DNA of 64,000 nt from Geomonas edaphica. Lineage in GTDB: Bacteria > Desulfobacterota > Desulfuromonadia > Geobacterales > Geobacteraceae. The notes beneath the pieces were generated by a model that saw nothing but the letters and a program-made list of their open reading frames with translations, ran no database searches and had not been told where the DNA came from. How positions within the stretch are numbered: position 1 is the stretch's first letter; each line of letters begins with the position of its first letter. The DNA lies in assembly GCF_004917075.1 (NCBI RefSeq), contig NZ_SSYB01000004.1, positions 355,006 through 419,005 on the forward strand, written 5' to 3'. Both the position numbers and the translations under genes were made by a program. This document shows, one piece after another, positions 50,568-60,138 of this stretch.

Positions 50568-51946
50568 GTAAGACTCCTGGTCCGGTATGCCCTGCAGTGC
50601 CCCACGAAGTCCCGTGCGATACCCGGCGCGCTGCCGAAATGTAAATGTATGTAGGAGGCGAGGCAGTTGCGGTAGCGGTACCCCTCGAAGCCGAGGTCGA
50701 TCCCCTTCCTGCTGACGCGGTAGAGCCGCTCGAAACGCTGCGGCACCTCCTCCATCTCTGAATAATGAAATTCGTGCCCGCGGGCGACGGCACCCTTTTT
50801 CCCTACAATGCCGTCGGTCAAAAGCTCCACCTCGCGGTAGCCGAGCGCCTTTCTGCGCGCCAGCATGCGGGTCTGCACCGGAAAGACCCCCACCATGGGG
50901 TGGCTCCCTTCGTCGGCGGCCACCGCGCCGGTCAGGTAGATGAAGCCGCCGCACTCGGCGTACACCGGCATGTCCCGCTCCACCGCGCTCAGGATCGCCT
51001 GCCGCATCGCCACGTTTTCCGCGAGCCGCGCCGCGAAGAGTTCGGGATAGCCCCCCGGGAGGTACATGCCGTCGACGCCGTCGGGGAGCGCCGCATCGGC
51101 AAGGGGCGAGAAGTAGCAAAGCTCGGCGCCCGCTTCCTCCAGAAGACGCAGGTTGTCCGGATAGGCGAAACAGAAAGCGGCGTCGCGGGCGACCGCGATG
51201 CGCACCGGGCCGAAGTCGTCATCGACCCTCGCGCAGGTCTGCTCTCCTTGAACCGGGAATTCTTCCGGCGCCGTATCGAGCAGGCGCTCCAGATCGAGAT
51301 GCCGCTCCATGACCCGGGCCAGATGGTCGAGGAACTCGTCCGAGAGCGGGTTCTCCTCCGCCGTCGTCAGCCCCAGGTGGCGCGAAGGGATGCCGAGCGC
51401 GGGGTCCTTCGGAAGGCAGCCTAAGACGGCGACGTGCGGCAGGGAAGCCGTCACGGCCTCCCGCAGGATCGCCTCATGGTTCGCGCTCGCCACGTTGTTG
51501 AAGATGACCCCGGCAACCTTGACGCCGGGATCGAAACTCGCGAAGCCGTGCACCAGGGCGGCGGCGCTGCGGGCCTGGCTCCGGGCGTCCACGACAAGCA
51601 CGACCGGCGCCGCGAGGAGCTTCGCCACCTGCGCCGTGCTCCCTGACTCGGATACTCCGTCGATGCCGTCGAAGAGCCCCATCACCCCCTCGATCACCGC
51701 GACGTCGGCACCGGCCGCATGGCGGACGAAGGTGTCGCGAACGAAGCCCGGGGGGCACATCCAGCCGTCCAGGTTCACGGAAGGTGCGCCGGTCACCAGC
51801 CGGTGATAGCCGGGGTCGATGAAGTCCGGCCCCACCTTGAAGGGGGCGACGCTAAACCCGCGCCGGCTCAGAATGGCCATGATGCCGAGGGTGACCGTGG
51901 TCTTCCCCGAGCCGCTGTGCGGTGCCGCGATGACGAATCGTTTCAT
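50564..51946 (-). CDS. cbiA: Cobyrinate a,c-diamide synthase
   Basis: A 460-residue amidotransferase. The N-terminal ATP-binding domain begins [26 protein letters not shown]; the C-terminal glutaminase domain has the catalytic cysteine in [15 protein letters not shown] and GYREVELL. It amidates the a and c side chains of cobyrinate (early cobalt insertion pathway) or the hydrogenobyrinate equivalent. The gene overlaps the bzaF-like start (ATGA) and lies 14 bp from cobC. Other corrin-ring genes are not in the window. Confidence 0.95.
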   Translation of the reverse strand: MKRFVIAAPHSGSGKTTVTLGIMAILSRRGFSVAPFKVGPDFIDPGYHRLVTGAPSVNLDGWMCPPGFVRDTFVRHAAGADVAVIEGVMGLFDGIDGVSESGSTAQVAKLLAAPVVLVVDARSQARSAAALVHGFASFDPGVKVAGVIFNNVASANHEAILREAVTASLPHVAVLGCLPKDPALGIPSRHLGLTTAEENPLSDEFLDHLARVMERHLDLERLLDTAPEEFPVQGEQTCARVDDDFGPVRIAVARDAAFCFAYPDNLRLLEEAGAELCYFSPLADAALPDGVDGMYLPGGYPELFAARLAENVAMRQAILSAVERDMPVYAECGGFIYLTGAVAADEGSHPMVGVFPVQTRMLARRKALGYREVELLTDGIVGKKGAVARGHEFHYSEMEEVPQRFERLYRVSRKGIDLGFEGYRYRNCLASYIHLHFGSAPGIARDFVGHCRAYRTRSLT

Positions 51947-51959
51947 GGAAGCCGCCCCG

Positions 51960-52553
51960 TCACCCGTTGACCAACTGCACCACGGTGTTGCCGTCGGCCC
52001 AGTAGTCGATGATGTTCATGGCGCAGTACTGTTGGTCGATGCTGAAGAAGGATCCCAAGGGCGCCTTTATCGCGTCCAGGAGGACGATACGGTTCACGCC
52101 GCCGTGCGCCACGACGAGCACGTCCTCGCCGCGATGCCGCTCCACGATCGCCCTCAGGGCCGGCAGCACGCGGGCAGCGAGTGCGCCCAAGCTTTCCCCA
52201 CCGGGTGCGCAGAAGTGCTCCAGGTCAGCAATCCTTGCCGCCCACTCGTCCGGGCGCTGTTCCTGGATCTGGGCCACGGAGAGTCCCTCCCACGCCCCGC
52301 AGTTCAGCTCCCGGAGGGCGGGCACCTTTACCGGGGCCACGCCGAGGTACGGCCCGAGGATCTCCCCGCCGCGCACGGTGCGGTAAAGGTCGCTCGTGTA
52401 GAGGGCGGTGATCCGGTCCGGGTCGAGGCGCGGCTTCATCTGGTGGTACATCTCCTCGCCGCGCGGGGTGAGGCGGACGTCGAAGTGCCCGTTGTAGCAG
52501 TGGGAGCGTTCGACCTCGCCGTGGCGGATCAGATGTATGCGTGTTCTTTCCAT
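51960..52553 (-). CDS. cobC: Alpha-ribazole phosphatase (histidine phosphatase family)
   Basis: A 197-residue histidine phosphatase: [12 protein letters not shown] holds the catalytic histidine, [18 protein letters not shown] and [11 protein letters not shown] follow, and [13 protein letters not shown] holds the second histidine. In the cobamide operon between cobS and cbiA it most likely removes the 5'-phosphate from alpha-ribazole phosphate or from the cobalamin phosphate. The start at 52553 (AAAGGACG upstream) is preferred to 52583, which overlaps cobS. Confidence 0.93.
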   Translation of the reverse strand: MERTRIHLIRHGEVERSHCYNGHFDVRLTPRGEEMYHQMKPRLDPDRITALYTSDLYRTVRGGEILGPYLGVAPVKVPALRELNCGAWEGLSVAQIQEQRPDEWAARIADLEHFCAPGGESLGALAARVLPALRAIVERHRGEDVLVVAHGGVNRIVLLDAIKAPLGSFFSIDQQYCAMNIIDYWADGNTVVQLVNG

Positions 52554-52575
52554 GGTCACGTCCTTTATCCCGGGC

Positions 52576-53322
52576 CTACCCAAGCCGCCCGAGAAGGGCC
52601 AGCAGGAAGATCAGGGAGAAGATCTCGTTCAGCTCGCTCGCGCAGCCGATCACGTCACCGGTGACGCCGCCGAGCCTGCGGTGCGCCCACCCCTTGACGC
52701 CTAAGGTGAGCACGAACAAAAGGAGCAGGGTGACGAGGCCCGAAAGCCCCAAAAGGAGAGCTGCGACCGCCACGGTACAGGCACCGGCCAGGACGAGCTG
52801 CAGTGCCCCAGCGCCCCCGACGAAGGCGTGCCCGAGGCCGTCCTTCCTCGCCCGCTTCGAGCCGACCGTCATCTGCACCTGGGCGAAGCGCGCCGCCATC
52901 GGGAAGAAGAGGAGCGCCGCGCGCTTGTGCTCCAAGGGGAGCGCCAGGAGCGCCTGGTACTTGAGCATGAGCCCGAGCACGAGGCCGACCGCACCGACCG
53001 CGCCGACGCGCGAATCCTTCATGATCTCGAGGAAGCGCTCCCTCGGGCCACGCGCCGCTAGCCCGTCGCAGACGTCGGAGAGGCCGTCCAGATGCAGCGC
53101 CCCGGTCACGACACTCAAAAGGGCGACGAGCACGAGGTCGCCCACCGGGCGCGGCAGCAGCGGCGCGAGCAGGAAATCCGCCCCCGCCATGAGGGCTCCG
53201 ACCGCGAGCCCCACCAGCGGGAAGAAGGCCATGGAACGCCCCAGGTCCTCCTCCTCGCAGCGCACCGTTACCGGCAGCGGCACGATGGTGAGGAACTGGA
53301 AGGCGATGATGAAGAGACGCAT
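52576..53322 (-). CDS. cobS: Adenosylcobinamide-GDP ribazoletransferase
   Basis: A 248-residue membrane enzyme that joins adenosylcobinamide-GDP to the alpha-ribazole (phosphate), completing the nucleotide loop. It has ~6 membrane segments; FQFLTIVPLP, LLSVVTGALHLDGLSDVCDGLAARGPRERFLEIMKDSRVGAVGAVGLVL and GGVTGDVIG are CobS signatures. It lies between cobT and cobC with short gaps. Confidence 0.97.
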   Translation of the reverse strand: MRLFIIAFQFLTIVPLPVTVRCEEEDLGRSMAFFPLVGLAVGALMAGADFLLAPLLPRPVGDLVLVALLSVVTGALHLDGLSDVCDGLAARGPRERFLEIMKDSRVGAVGAVGLVLGLMLKYQALLALPLEHKRAALLFFPMAARFAQVQMTVGSKRARKDGLGHAFVGGAGALQLVLAGACTVAVAALLLGLSGLVTLLLLFVLTLGVKGWAHRRLGGVTGDVIGCASELNEIFSLIFLLALLGRLG

Positions 53323-53337
53323 CGGTCCTCCCGCCTC

Positions 53338-54390
53338 CTAAGAGGAGGCCACCCCGGCTTCTTCAAAGGTCGCCATCTCCTTCAACACCTTGACACCTGC
53401 CTCGATGAGCCCCATGGCGAGGGCCGCGCCGGTTCCCTCGCCGAGACGGAACTGCAGGTCGAGAAGCGGTTTCACGCCGATCCGCTCCATCATCATCTGG
53501 TGCCCGATCTCCACGGAGGTGTGTGCGGTGAAGATGTAGTCGCGCACCGAGGGATGCATCTCCGAGGCGATGAGCGCGCCGGCGGTAGATATGAAGCCGT
53601 CCACCACGACCGGCAGGCGGTTCGCGGCGGCGCCGAGCACGAGCCCTGCGATCCCGGCGATCTCCAGCCCCCCGACCTTGGTAAGGACTTCGAGCGGGTT
53701 CTGCGGGTCGGGGCGGTTCAGGTCAAGGCCGGCCTGGATCACCCGGATCTTGTTCTCAAGCGCCTGGTCGCCGATACCGGTGCCGCGGTGCGTCACTTCG
53801 CGGACGGTGCACCCGGCGATGGCGGCGATGATTGCGGAAGAGGGGCTCGTGTTGCCGATCCCCATCTCGCCGGTGCCGACCATGGCGACCCCTTCCTTCT
53901 TGGCCTCTTCGGCAAGCGCGATGCCGACCTCGACGGCGGCGACCGCCTCCTCGGTGGTCATGGCGGGGCCCTTAGCGAAGTTACGCGTTCCCTTCGCCAC
54001 TTTCCTGATGATGAGTCCGGGGGCGGGTTCGAAGTCGTAGTCGACGCCGACGTCCACCACGCGCACCTCCGCGCCCGAGTGACGCGCAAGCACGTTCACC
54101 CCGGCGCCGCCGCGCAGGAAGTTAAGCACCATCTGCGGTGTGACCTCTTTCGGGAAGAGGGAGACCCCTTCCTCGACGATGCCGTGGTCGCCCGCGAAGG
54201 TGAAGATCACCTTCTTCGTCGTATCGGGGGAAAGGTCCTCGGTGATGGCGGCGAAACGGCGCGCCACCTCCTCCAGACGCCCGAGCGAGCCCTGCGGTTT
54301 GGTCTTGTTGTCGAGTTTGGCCTGGGCCTTGGCGAGAAGCGCCTCGTCCACGGGCTGAATTTTGGCCAGGGTGGCCTCCAGAAGTGTCAT
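53338..54390 (-). CDS. cobT: Nicotinate-nucleotide-dimethylbenzimidazole phosphoribosyltransferase
   Basis: A 350-residue CobT enzyme, activating the lower-ligand base as an alpha-ribotide. [27 protein letters not shown] (N-terminal), [35 protein letters not shown] and the C-terminal [16 protein letters not shown] are conserved. The start at 54390 is set by AAGGAGG; the longer frame from 54423 overlaps cobU. If the neighbouring ThiC-like gene makes 5-hydroxybenzimidazole, this enzyme would activate it. Confidence 0.96.
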   Translation of the reverse strand: MTLLEATLAKIQPVDEALLAKAQAKLDNKTKPQGSLGRLEEVARRFAAITEDLSPDTTKKVIFTFAGDHGIVEEGVSLFPKEVTPQMVLNFLRGGAGVNVLARHSGAEVRVVDVGVDYDFEPAPGLIIRKVAKGTRNFAKGPAMTTEEAVAAVEVGIALAEEAKKEGVAMVGTGEMGIGNTSPSSAIIAAIAGCTVREVTHRGTGIGDQALENKIRVIQAGLDLNRPDPQNPLEVLTKVGGLEIAGIAGLVLGAAANRLPVVVDGFISTAGALIASEMHPSVRDYIFTAHTSVEIGHQMMMERIGVKPLLDLQFRLGEGTGAALAMGLIEAGVKVLKEMATFEEAGVASS

Positions 54391-54419
54391 GCCTGCCTCC
54401 TTGTGCGTCATCGCAACTT

Positions 54420-54941
54420 TCATTTGAGCCTGAGCGGCAGCCCGGAGATGGTGACGTACACCTCGTCGGCCGCCGCGGCTATGATCTCGTTCGCCTCACC
54501 CGCCAGGTCCCGGAAGGTCCGCGAGAGCGGGTGCTCCGGGACGATCCCCATGCCGACCTCGTTGGTGACGATGATGAGTGGTGTATTTAAAATAGGGAAG
54601 CTTCCGGCAAAGCTCTTCACCTGCGCCAGGGCCTCCTGCGCGCCCCCCTCGCAACGGAAGAGGAGGTTCGTGACCCAGAGGGTGACGCAGTCCATAAGGA
54701 TCACGTTGAAGCGGTGCTCGTGGGCGCGGATCGCTGCCTCCACCCCGACGGGCTCCTCTACTGTCTGCCACTCGGGCCCGCGCCTTCCCCGGTGCCGCTC
54801 GATGCGCTCGGCCATCTCGGCGTCGCCCGCCTCCCCGGTGGCGAGGTAGCCGCGCATGGGCGCGTAGCTCTCGGCGAGCCCCTCGGCGAACCGGCTCTTG
54901 CCGCTTCTCGCACCGCCGGTGACCAGGACCGTTTTGGACAT
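54420..54941 (-). CDS. cobU: Bifunctional adenosylcobinamide kinase/guanylyltransferase
   Basis: A 173-residue enzyme with the P-loop [14 protein letters not shown], the guanylylation histidine region [14 protein letters not shown], and [24 protein letters not shown]. It phosphorylates adenosylcobinamide and transfers GMP to it. It is the first gene of the operon; its start codon touches the riboswitch terminator. Confidence 0.97.
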   Translation of the reverse strand: MSKTVLVTGGARSGKSRFAEGLAESYAPMRGYLATGEAGDAEMAERIERHRGRRGPEWQTVEEPVGVEAAIRAHEHRFNVILMDCVTLWVTNLLFRCEGGAQEALAQVKSFAGSFPILNTPLIIVTNEVGMGIVPEHPLSRTFRDLAGEANEIIAAAADEVYVTISGLPLRLK

Positions 54942-54974
54942 AAAAAAACCCCCCTTCCATGGACGGAAGGCGGG
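54942..54974 (-). terminator. Riboswitch-controlled terminator directly before cobU
   Basis: On the minus strand CCCGCCTTCC/GGAAGGGGGG with a six-base loop is followed by seven T residues that end exactly at the cobU ATG. It is the expression platform of the cobalamin riboswitch. Confidence 0.88.
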
Positions 54975-55034
54975 TCAAAAATCGCACTGCGGGCGCGATT
55001 CCGGCTTTAGCCCCTCTGCCACGGAGGTTGCGGT

Positions 55035-55205
55035 AAGCTTCTATCCTGGCAGGTTTCCTGACTCACGGGTCGTCTTACTCGCCGCGCCTTCCCGATACGA
55101 TCAGTGGCGTTGTTGCGGCTTTCATCTCCGTTCACAGTTGCGGGACAGCGAGGGATTCACACCCTCTTCCCTTTTAACCCCACTCGGGGCACCAGGACAA
55201 ACGTC
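55035..55205 (-). promoter_or_regulatory. Cobalamin riboswitch
   Basis: On the minus strand the conserved elements appear in order: GGTGCC, AAAAGGGAA, GGTGTGAATCCC, GCTGTCCCGCAACTGTGA, GCCACTG, GGGAAGGC and GAGTCAGGAAACCTGCC (the B12-box region). It should shut off the operon when adenosylcobalamin is plentiful, by way of the terminator at 54942. Confidence 0.97.
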
Positions 55206-55228
55206 TCGATTTTAATACAGCGCCATGT

Positions 55229-55257
55229 TTACTAACAGAGGCGCCGCTGGTTGTCAA
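55229..55257 (-). promoter_or_regulatory. Promoter of the cobamide operon
   Basis: On the minus strand TTGACA (55257-55252) and TAGTAA (55234-55229) are 17 bp apart. The -35 overlaps the engB stop codon. The start would lie ~20 bp upstream of the riboswitch. Confidence 0.6.
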
Positions 55258-55889
55258 TCAATAACCGGCTCGGCTTCCGGCGCTATTTCGCCGGTTTCGG
55301 CGTATTCTGGCGCCAAAAGGGCATCGATGCGGGCCCATACCGCGTCGCGTCCTTCCTTGTTCAGCGCGGAGAAGAAGGTGAGTTCTCCCTTCGCCACGCC
55401 GAGCTTCTCGGCGATCACCGCGGTCTGCCGCGCGCGCTCGTTCTTGGAGAGCTTGTCGCACTTGGTAACCACGAGGATCGGGGCGACGGAATAGGCCCTG
55501 AGCCAGGCGAGCATCTGCAGGTCGTCCTCGGTCGGAACCCGGCGGATATCCAGGATGAGCACCACGCCGCGCAGGTTCTTCCTTTTGGCGAGGTAGGTCT
55601 CCATCATCGGGCGCCAGTCCTTCTTCACGGCAAGCGGCACCTTGGCGTAGCCGTACCCCGGGAGGTCGACCAGCATGAAGTCGTCGTTCACCTGGAAGAA
55701 GTTGATGAGCTGGGTACGCCCCGGGGTGGAGCTCGTGCGCACCAGGTTCTTGCGGTTCACCAGCACGTTCACCAGCGAAGATTTCCCCACGTTGGAACGG
55801 CCGGCGAAGGCGATCTCGGGGAGGTCACCCTCGGGGTAGTGGGCGGGTCTCGTTGCACTCTTAATAAACTGCGTCGTCTTAACGATCAA
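55254..55889 (-). CDS. engB: Ribosome biogenesis GTP-binding protein YihA/YsxC
   Basis: A 211-residue TRAFAC GTPase for assembly of the large ribosomal subunit. G1 [15 protein letters not shown]2 [13 protein letters not shown]3 [13 protein letters not shown]4 [10 protein letters not shown] and G5 FSALNKEG are all present. A short acidic C-terminal tail follows. It is upstream of the cobamide operon on the same strand and may read into it. Confidence 0.97.
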   Translation of the reverse strand: MIVKTTQFIKSATRPAHYPEGDLPEIAFAGRSNVGKSSLVNVLVNRKNLVRTSSTPGRTQLINFFQVNDDFMLVDLPGYGYAKVPLAVKKDWRPMMETYLAKRKNLRGVVLILDIRRVPTEDDLQMLAWLRAYSVAPILVVTKCDKLSKNERARQTAVIAEKLGVAKGELTFFSALNKEGRDAVWARIDALLAPEYAETGEIAPEAEPVID

Positions 55890-55962
55890 TGTACCGACCT
55901 ATCCTGTTTTTTCGCCGCAGTATAGACCGCGCAGCCCCCCCTTTCAATCATTAAATCCCCGC

Positions 55963-55990
55963 TTGCTTAAAGCTAACAATTTGGTATATT
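55963..55990 (+). promoter_or_regulatory. Sigma-70-like promoter of the HDOD gene
   Basis: TTGCTT, a 16-bp spacer and TATATT, 52 bp upstream of the start codon. Confidence 0.6.
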
Positions 55991-56041
55991 TTGGAACCTA
56001 ACTGAAACCCGCCGTCCCAGCCCACGCAAGGATCTCATGGC

Positions 56042-56893
56042 ATGAACAAAGAACTCGAAACTGCGATCATGACCGCAGCGGACCTCCCCACCATCCCCAT
56101 CGTCGCCATCAAGGTTATGCAGCTCATCGAGAGTGACACGGCAACGGCAGAAGAACTGGCCAAGATTGTTTCCTCGGACCCGGCCGTCGCGGCCCGTGTC
56201 CTCAAGATATCCAACTCCTCTTTCTACGGCTGCCGCCGCCAGATCCAGACCCTATCAAGCGCCATCGTAATCCTGGGCTTCAGCACCTTACGAAGCCTCG
56301 TCGTAGCCGCCTCGGTGAAACAGGTGTACAAGCCGTACGGGCTCACCGAGAAGATGCTCTGGGAGCATTCCTTCGCCGCCGGCCTCGCCGCCAGAATCAT
56401 CGCTAACCGCACCCGCGCCGCCAACGAGGAGGAGGCCTTCCTGGCCGGCCTGTTCCACGACATCGGCAAGATCATCATGAACACCCTGGACCGCGACAAG
56501 TTCCAGGAGGTCATGCAGCACTGTTACAACGAGGGGATCACCTTCGGGCAGGCGGAACGCGGGATATACCCCTTCACCCACGACGAGGTGGGGGCATACG
56601 TGATAAAGAAGTGGAACTTCCCGGAGATACTGACCAGCGCCATACTGCAGCACCACAACCTCGACTTCACCGAACTGGACGACCCGGCGGTGGTGAACCT
56701 CACCGCGGTCACCTCGCTTGCGGACCAGTTCTGCCTCAAGCTCGGCATCGGCATCAGGGAGCCGCGGGAAGATGTGGATCTCGCCGGCTCGAAGGCTGGC
56801 CAGATGCTGAACTTAAGCGAGCAAAAGGCCGAGGAGATGCTGGATATCTTCGACAAGGCTTTCGGCGAGGACAAGGCCCTCTTCACCAGCTAG
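56042..56893 (+). CDS. HDOD domain signalling protein
   Basis: A 283-residue protein made mainly of one HDOD domain (LPTIPIVAIKVMQLIESDTATAEELAKIVSSDPAVAARVLKISNSSFYG). It retains an HD pair in LAGLFHDIGKIIMNTLD, so catalytic activity cannot be excluded, though most HDOD proteins lack it. HDOD proteins take part in motility and signalling networks. The 3' end overlaps a small convergent gene by 4 bp. Confidence 0.93.
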   Translation: MNKELETAIMTAADLPTIPIVAIKVMQLIESDTATAEELAKIVSSDPAVAARVLKISNSSFYGCRRQIQTLSSAIVILGFSTLRSLVVAASVKQVYKPYGLTEKMLWEHSFAAGLAARIIANRTRAANEEEAFLAGLFHDIGKIIMNTLDRDKFQEVMQHCYNEGITFGQAERGIYPFTHDEVGAYVIKKWNFPEILTSAILQHHNLDFTELDDPAVVNLTAVTSLADQFCLKLGIGIREPREDVDLAGSKAGQMLNLSEQKAEEMLDIFDKAFGEDKALFTS

Positions 56894-57075
56894 GCCTCGG
56901 GAGTCTCCTCCACCTCGGCCTCCTGCAGCAGCTTTTTCGCCTCGTCGGAGATGCTGACGCTGTCCGCCTGATCCGCCTTGTGGCCAGGCTTTTCCCGCTT
57001 GCGTCGATGCTCCTGCCCCCCCGCGTCCGGGTCGATCCTGAGGTTGTTCGAAATCCTGTCGACGATGTAACTCAT
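56890..57075 (-). CDS. Small protein with FlgM-like C-terminal motif
   Basis: A 61-residue hydrophilic protein starting MSYIVDRISNNLRIDPDAG. Its middle is highly basic (HRRKREKPGHK), and the C-terminus has DSVSISDEAKKLLQEAEVEE, similar to the DxVxLSxEAxxL segment near the middle of FlgM anti-sigma-28 proteins. It is much shorter than FlgM and lacks the sigma-binding helices, so a link to flagella is only suggestive. GGAG lies near the start. Coding likelihood is moderate. Confidence 0.55.
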   Translation of the reverse strand: MSYIVDRISNNLRIDPDAGGQEHRRKREKPGHKADQADSVSISDEAKKLLQEAEVEETPEA

Positions 57076-57196
57076 GCTCCCGATCCTCCCGCCGCCTCTG
57101 GTCATGAATATCAACGACCGGCATCTTAGCAGCAAGTTCACGCTAATGGAAGTTAATTAACCGAAGTCACAACCGCCCCCCAGCGAGAGATCGCTC

Positions 57197-57225
57197 TTGT
57201 CTGGGTGAAGGCGCTGCAGTATACT
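57197..57225 (+). promoter_or_regulatory. Sigma-70-like promoter of the histidine kinase gene
   Basis: TTGTCT, a 17-bp spacer and TATACT, 40 bp upstream of the start codon. Confidence 0.65.
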
Positions 57226-57264
57226 TCGGAGCTTAGTGAAAACTCACCGTCTGGAAAGGGTGTT

Positions 57265-58713
57265 ATGAAACTTAATACAAAGCTGGTGATGATCATGCTC
57301 ACCATGCTGGTAGTCGCCACGCTGGTACTCTTCCTCCTGAACCAGTTCAGCCAGAACGACCTGGTGCAGGAGATCCAGGAGAGCTCCACGGTGGTCTCCA
57401 AGGCGATTCAGCTGAGCGTGGAGGACCTCACCTCCGAAGAGGAGTCCTCCCGCCTCTCCGAGTACCTAAGCCACGCCAAGAACAAAGGGATCAACGAGAT
57501 CAACATCATCAACAACGAGGGGGAGATCATCAACTCCTCCGACCCGGCACAGGTCGGCAAGAAGCGCGAGATCAAGAAACTCGAGAAGGGTCTCAAGGCA
57601 TCACGCCGCGGCGGCGGAGGGGGATCGCTTAAACCCTACGACCTCGTCGTGCCGGTCATCGTTGGGGACGAGCAGCTGGGCTACGTACAGATAAACCTCC
57701 TTTTGGACAACATCCGCGACATCCAGCACGCGAACTTCGTCCGGCGTCTTTCCGCCACGGTGCTCGTCTTCATGGCGGGGATGATCCTCATTATCTTCCT
57801 GGCGCGCCGTTACACGAGCCCGATCCGTCGCCTGGCCACGAGCGTCAAGGAGGTCTCCGCCGGTGACCTGAGCGTCACCTTCGAGGCGGGAAGCGGCGAC
57901 GAGATCGGCGAGCTTGCCGCGAACCTGAACGAGATGGTGAAGAAGCTGAAGGAGAAGGAGCTGCTGGAAAAAAGGCTCTACGAGGCGGAACACCTCTCGA
58001 AGGTGGGGCAGCTGGCCGCCGGCATCGCCCACGAGATCCGCAACCCGCTGAACTACATAAGCTTAGCCATCGACCACTTAAAGAGCGAGCTGCTGCCGAC
58101 CTGCCGCGACAAGGGTGGCGAGCTCACCTCGATCGCGGACAACATCAAGGAAGAGGTCCGCAAGGCGAACTACATGGTCCTCAACTTCATGAACTACGGG
58201 CGGCCGCTCAAGCTGAAGCTGCAGCAGGTGAGCTACAACGACCTCGTCAGCAAGGCGATGCAGATCATGCAGGACCGGCTCGTCGAGCGCAACATCACCG
58301 TGGTCAGGGAGATCCCGGCGGACCTCCCCCCGCTGCAAATCGACCCGGAACTGATGCGCAACTGCCTCTGCAACTTCTTAAGCAACAGCTCACAGGCGAT
58401 GCCCGAAGGTGGCGCCATCACCCTGGGGGCGGCGCTCGACGCCGACAACGGGGTTTTCCGCCTCACCTTCAGCGACCACGGCACCGGGATCGAGGAGCAG
58501 GACCTCGAGAAGGTCTTCCAGCCCTACTTCACCACGCGCGAGGCCGGCATTGGTCTTGGTCTCGCCATCACCGAGCGCATCATCAAGGAGCACGGCGGCA
58601 GCATCTCGGTGGCTAGCCGTAAGGGAGAAGGGACCACCTTCACCGTGATCCTTCCGGCGCCCGGCGCGGCGCAGCAGAGGCAGGAAACGCGGGAAGCGGC
58701 GGCGCAGGCGTAA
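57265..58713 (+). CDS. Membrane sensor histidine kinase (NtrB-like)
   Basis: A 482-residue kinase. A first membrane helix (LVMIMLTMLVVATLVLFLL) is followed by a ~130-residue periplasmic sensor, a second helix (TVLVFMAGMILIIFLA), a HAMP linker, HisKA with the phosphorylated H256 in AAGIAHEIRNPLNYI, and the ATPase domain with N, G1 and G2 boxes (NFLSNSSQAMPEGG, DHGTGIEEQDL, GIGLGLAI). It lies 41 bp upstream of an NtrC-type regulator gene, so the two form a two-component system. The signal is unknown. Confidence 0.95.
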   Translation: MKLNTKLVMIMLTMLVVATLVLFLLNQFSQNDLVQEIQESSTVVSKAIQLSVEDLTSEEESSRLSEYLSHAKNKGINEINIINNEGEIINSSDPAQVGKKREIKKLEKGLKASRRGGGGGSLKPYDLVVPVIVGDEQLGYVQINLLLDNIRDIQHANFVRRLSATVLVFMAGMILIIFLARRYTSPIRRLATSVKEVSAGDLSVTFEAGSGDEIGELAANLNEMVKKLKEKELLEKRLYEAEHLSKVGQLAAGIAHEIRNPLNYISLAIDHLKSELLPTCRDKGGELTSIADNIKEEVRKANYMVLNFMNYGRPLKLKLQQVSYNDLVSKAMQIMQDRLVERNITVVREIPADLPPLQIDPELMRNCLCNFLSNSSQAMPEGGAITLGAALDADNGVFRLTFSDHGTGIEEQDLEKVFQPYFTTREAGIGLGLAITERIIKEHGGSISVASRKGEGTTFTVILPAPGAAQQRQETREAAAQA

Positions 58714-58754
58714 GCCGCGGCATCGATAAAGACATGAACGAAACAGGAGTGGTA

Positions 58755-60122
58755 ATGAGCGGCAGCATCCTTGTAGTAGACGACGAGAAAGGGCAGCGGG
58801 ATATCCTGAGCGCGATCCTCACCAAGGCGGGGTACCGCCTCTGCACCGTCCCGAGCGCGGAGGAGGCGCTGCAGGAGTTGGAGCGAGCGGAGTACGACCT
58901 CCTGCTCACCGACCTCAAGATGCAGGGGATGACCGGGATGGAGCTCATGGAGCAGGTGCTCGGCGAAAATCCCGCCCAATGCGTGGTGATGATGACCGCC
59001 CACGGCACCATCGATTCGGCGGTAGAGGCGATGAAGAAGGGGGCCTTCGACTACCTGGAAAAGCCCCTCGAACGCGAGAACCTGATCCTCACCGTGCAGC
59101 GCGCCTTCGAACGCATCATGCTCCTGAAGGAAAACCGGGTGCTGCAGAAAAAGCTCGCCGAGACGAGGACACTGCCGAACATGATCGGGGAGCACCCGAA
59201 GATGATGGAAGTGGCCCGCATCATCCACAAGATCGCCCCCACCTCCACCACGGTCCTCATCTACGGCGAGTCGGGAACCGGCAAGGAACTGGTGGCACGC
59301 GCGATCCACGACGGCAGCCAGAGGAAGGACAAGGCGTTCTTCGCCATCAACTGCGCCGCCATCCCCGACGCGCTCATTGAGAGCGAGCTCTTCGGGCACG
59401 AAAAGGGGTCCTTTACCGGCGCCGGGAGCCGGGAGATCGGCATCTTCGAGGCGGCCGAGGGGGGCACCGTATTCCTGGACGAGATCGGCGAGATGAACGT
59501 CGCCATGCAGGCGAAGCTTTTGCGCACCATCCAGGAGAAGGAGATCCGCAGAGTCGGCGGCAAGATCAACATCCCGGTCGACGTGAGGATCATCTCGGCC
59601 ACCAACAAGGACCTCGAGCAGGAAACCAAGCGCGGCAACTTCCGCGAGGACCTCTTCTACCGTCTGAACGTGATCCGTATCACCCTCCCCCCCCTGCGCG
59701 AACGGGGGAACGACATCGTGACGCTCGCGCACTTCTTCCTGAAGAAGTACAGCGCGGCGTCGGGGATACCGGTCAAGGGGATCGGCAAACCGGCGCTCAA
59801 GATCCTTTTGGACTACAACTGGCCCGGCAACGTGCGCCAGCTCGAGTCGGTGATCGAGCGCGGCGTCCTCATGGCGGAAAGCGATTACATCCAGCCCGAG
59901 GACCTGCCGGCCGAGGTGCATAACGAGGCGAACCCGGCGGGGTCGCTCCCCTTCGACTTCCCCGCCGAAGGGATATCCATCGACAACCTGGAGCGCGACC
60001 TGATCACGAAGGCCATGGAACGGGCCGACTGGGTCATCGCAAAAGCGGCACCACTTCTTGGCATGAGCTACAAGACGCTACAATACCGGCTCGAGAAGTT
60101 CGGTATCGGGAGGCCGGAGTAA
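58755..60122 (+). CDS. NtrC-type sigma-54-dependent response regulator
   Basis: A 455-residue response regulator. Receiver domain with phospho-acceptor D53 (LLLTDLKMQG), AAA+ domain with GESGTGKE, GSFTGA (sigma-54 contact) and DEIGE, and a Fis-type HTH at the C-terminus (MERADWVIAKAAPLLGMSYKTLQYRLEKFGI). It pairs with the kinase upstream. The start at 58755 with CAGGAGTGG is preferred to 58734. It activates sigma-54 promoters of unknown genes; no partner gene follows except glgP, 16 bp on. Confidence 0.95.
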   Translation: MSGSILVVDDEKGQRDILSAILTKAGYRLCTVPSAEEALQELERAEYDLLLTDLKMQGMTGMELMEQVLGENPAQCVVMMTAHGTIDSAVEAMKKGAFDYLEKPLERENLILTVQRAFERIMLLKENRVLQKKLAETRTLPNMIGEHPKMMEVARIIHKIAPTSTTVLIYGESGTGKELVARAIHDGSQRKDKAFFAINCAAIPDALIESELFGHEKGSFTGAGSREIGIFEAAEGGTVFLDEIGEMNVAMQAKLLRTIQEKEIRRVGGKINIPVDVRIISATNKDLEQETKRGNFREDLFYRLNVIRITLPPLRERGNDIVTLAHFFLKKYSAASGIPVKGIGKPALKILLDYNWPGNVRQLESVIERGVLMAESDYIQPEDLPAEVHNEANPAGSLPFDFPAEGISIDNLERDLITKAMERADWVIAKAAPLLGMSYKTLQYRLEKFGIGRPE

Positions 60123-60138
60123 GTAGCGAGGAGGCGGT

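Noticed and set aside
49260-51119. 619-residue reading of the ThiC-like gene extending into cbiA
   Set aside because: The N-terminal 184 residues overlap cbiA in another frame; ATG at 50567 with CAGGAG and a 4-bp overlap is the natural start.
53092-54849. 585-codon plus-strand frame opposite cobT/cobU
   Set aside because: Antisense shadow over two well-supported genes.
58524-59921. 465-codon minus-strand frame opposite the NtrC-type regulator
   Set aside because: Antisense shadow; sense strand carries receiver, AAA+ and Fis domains.
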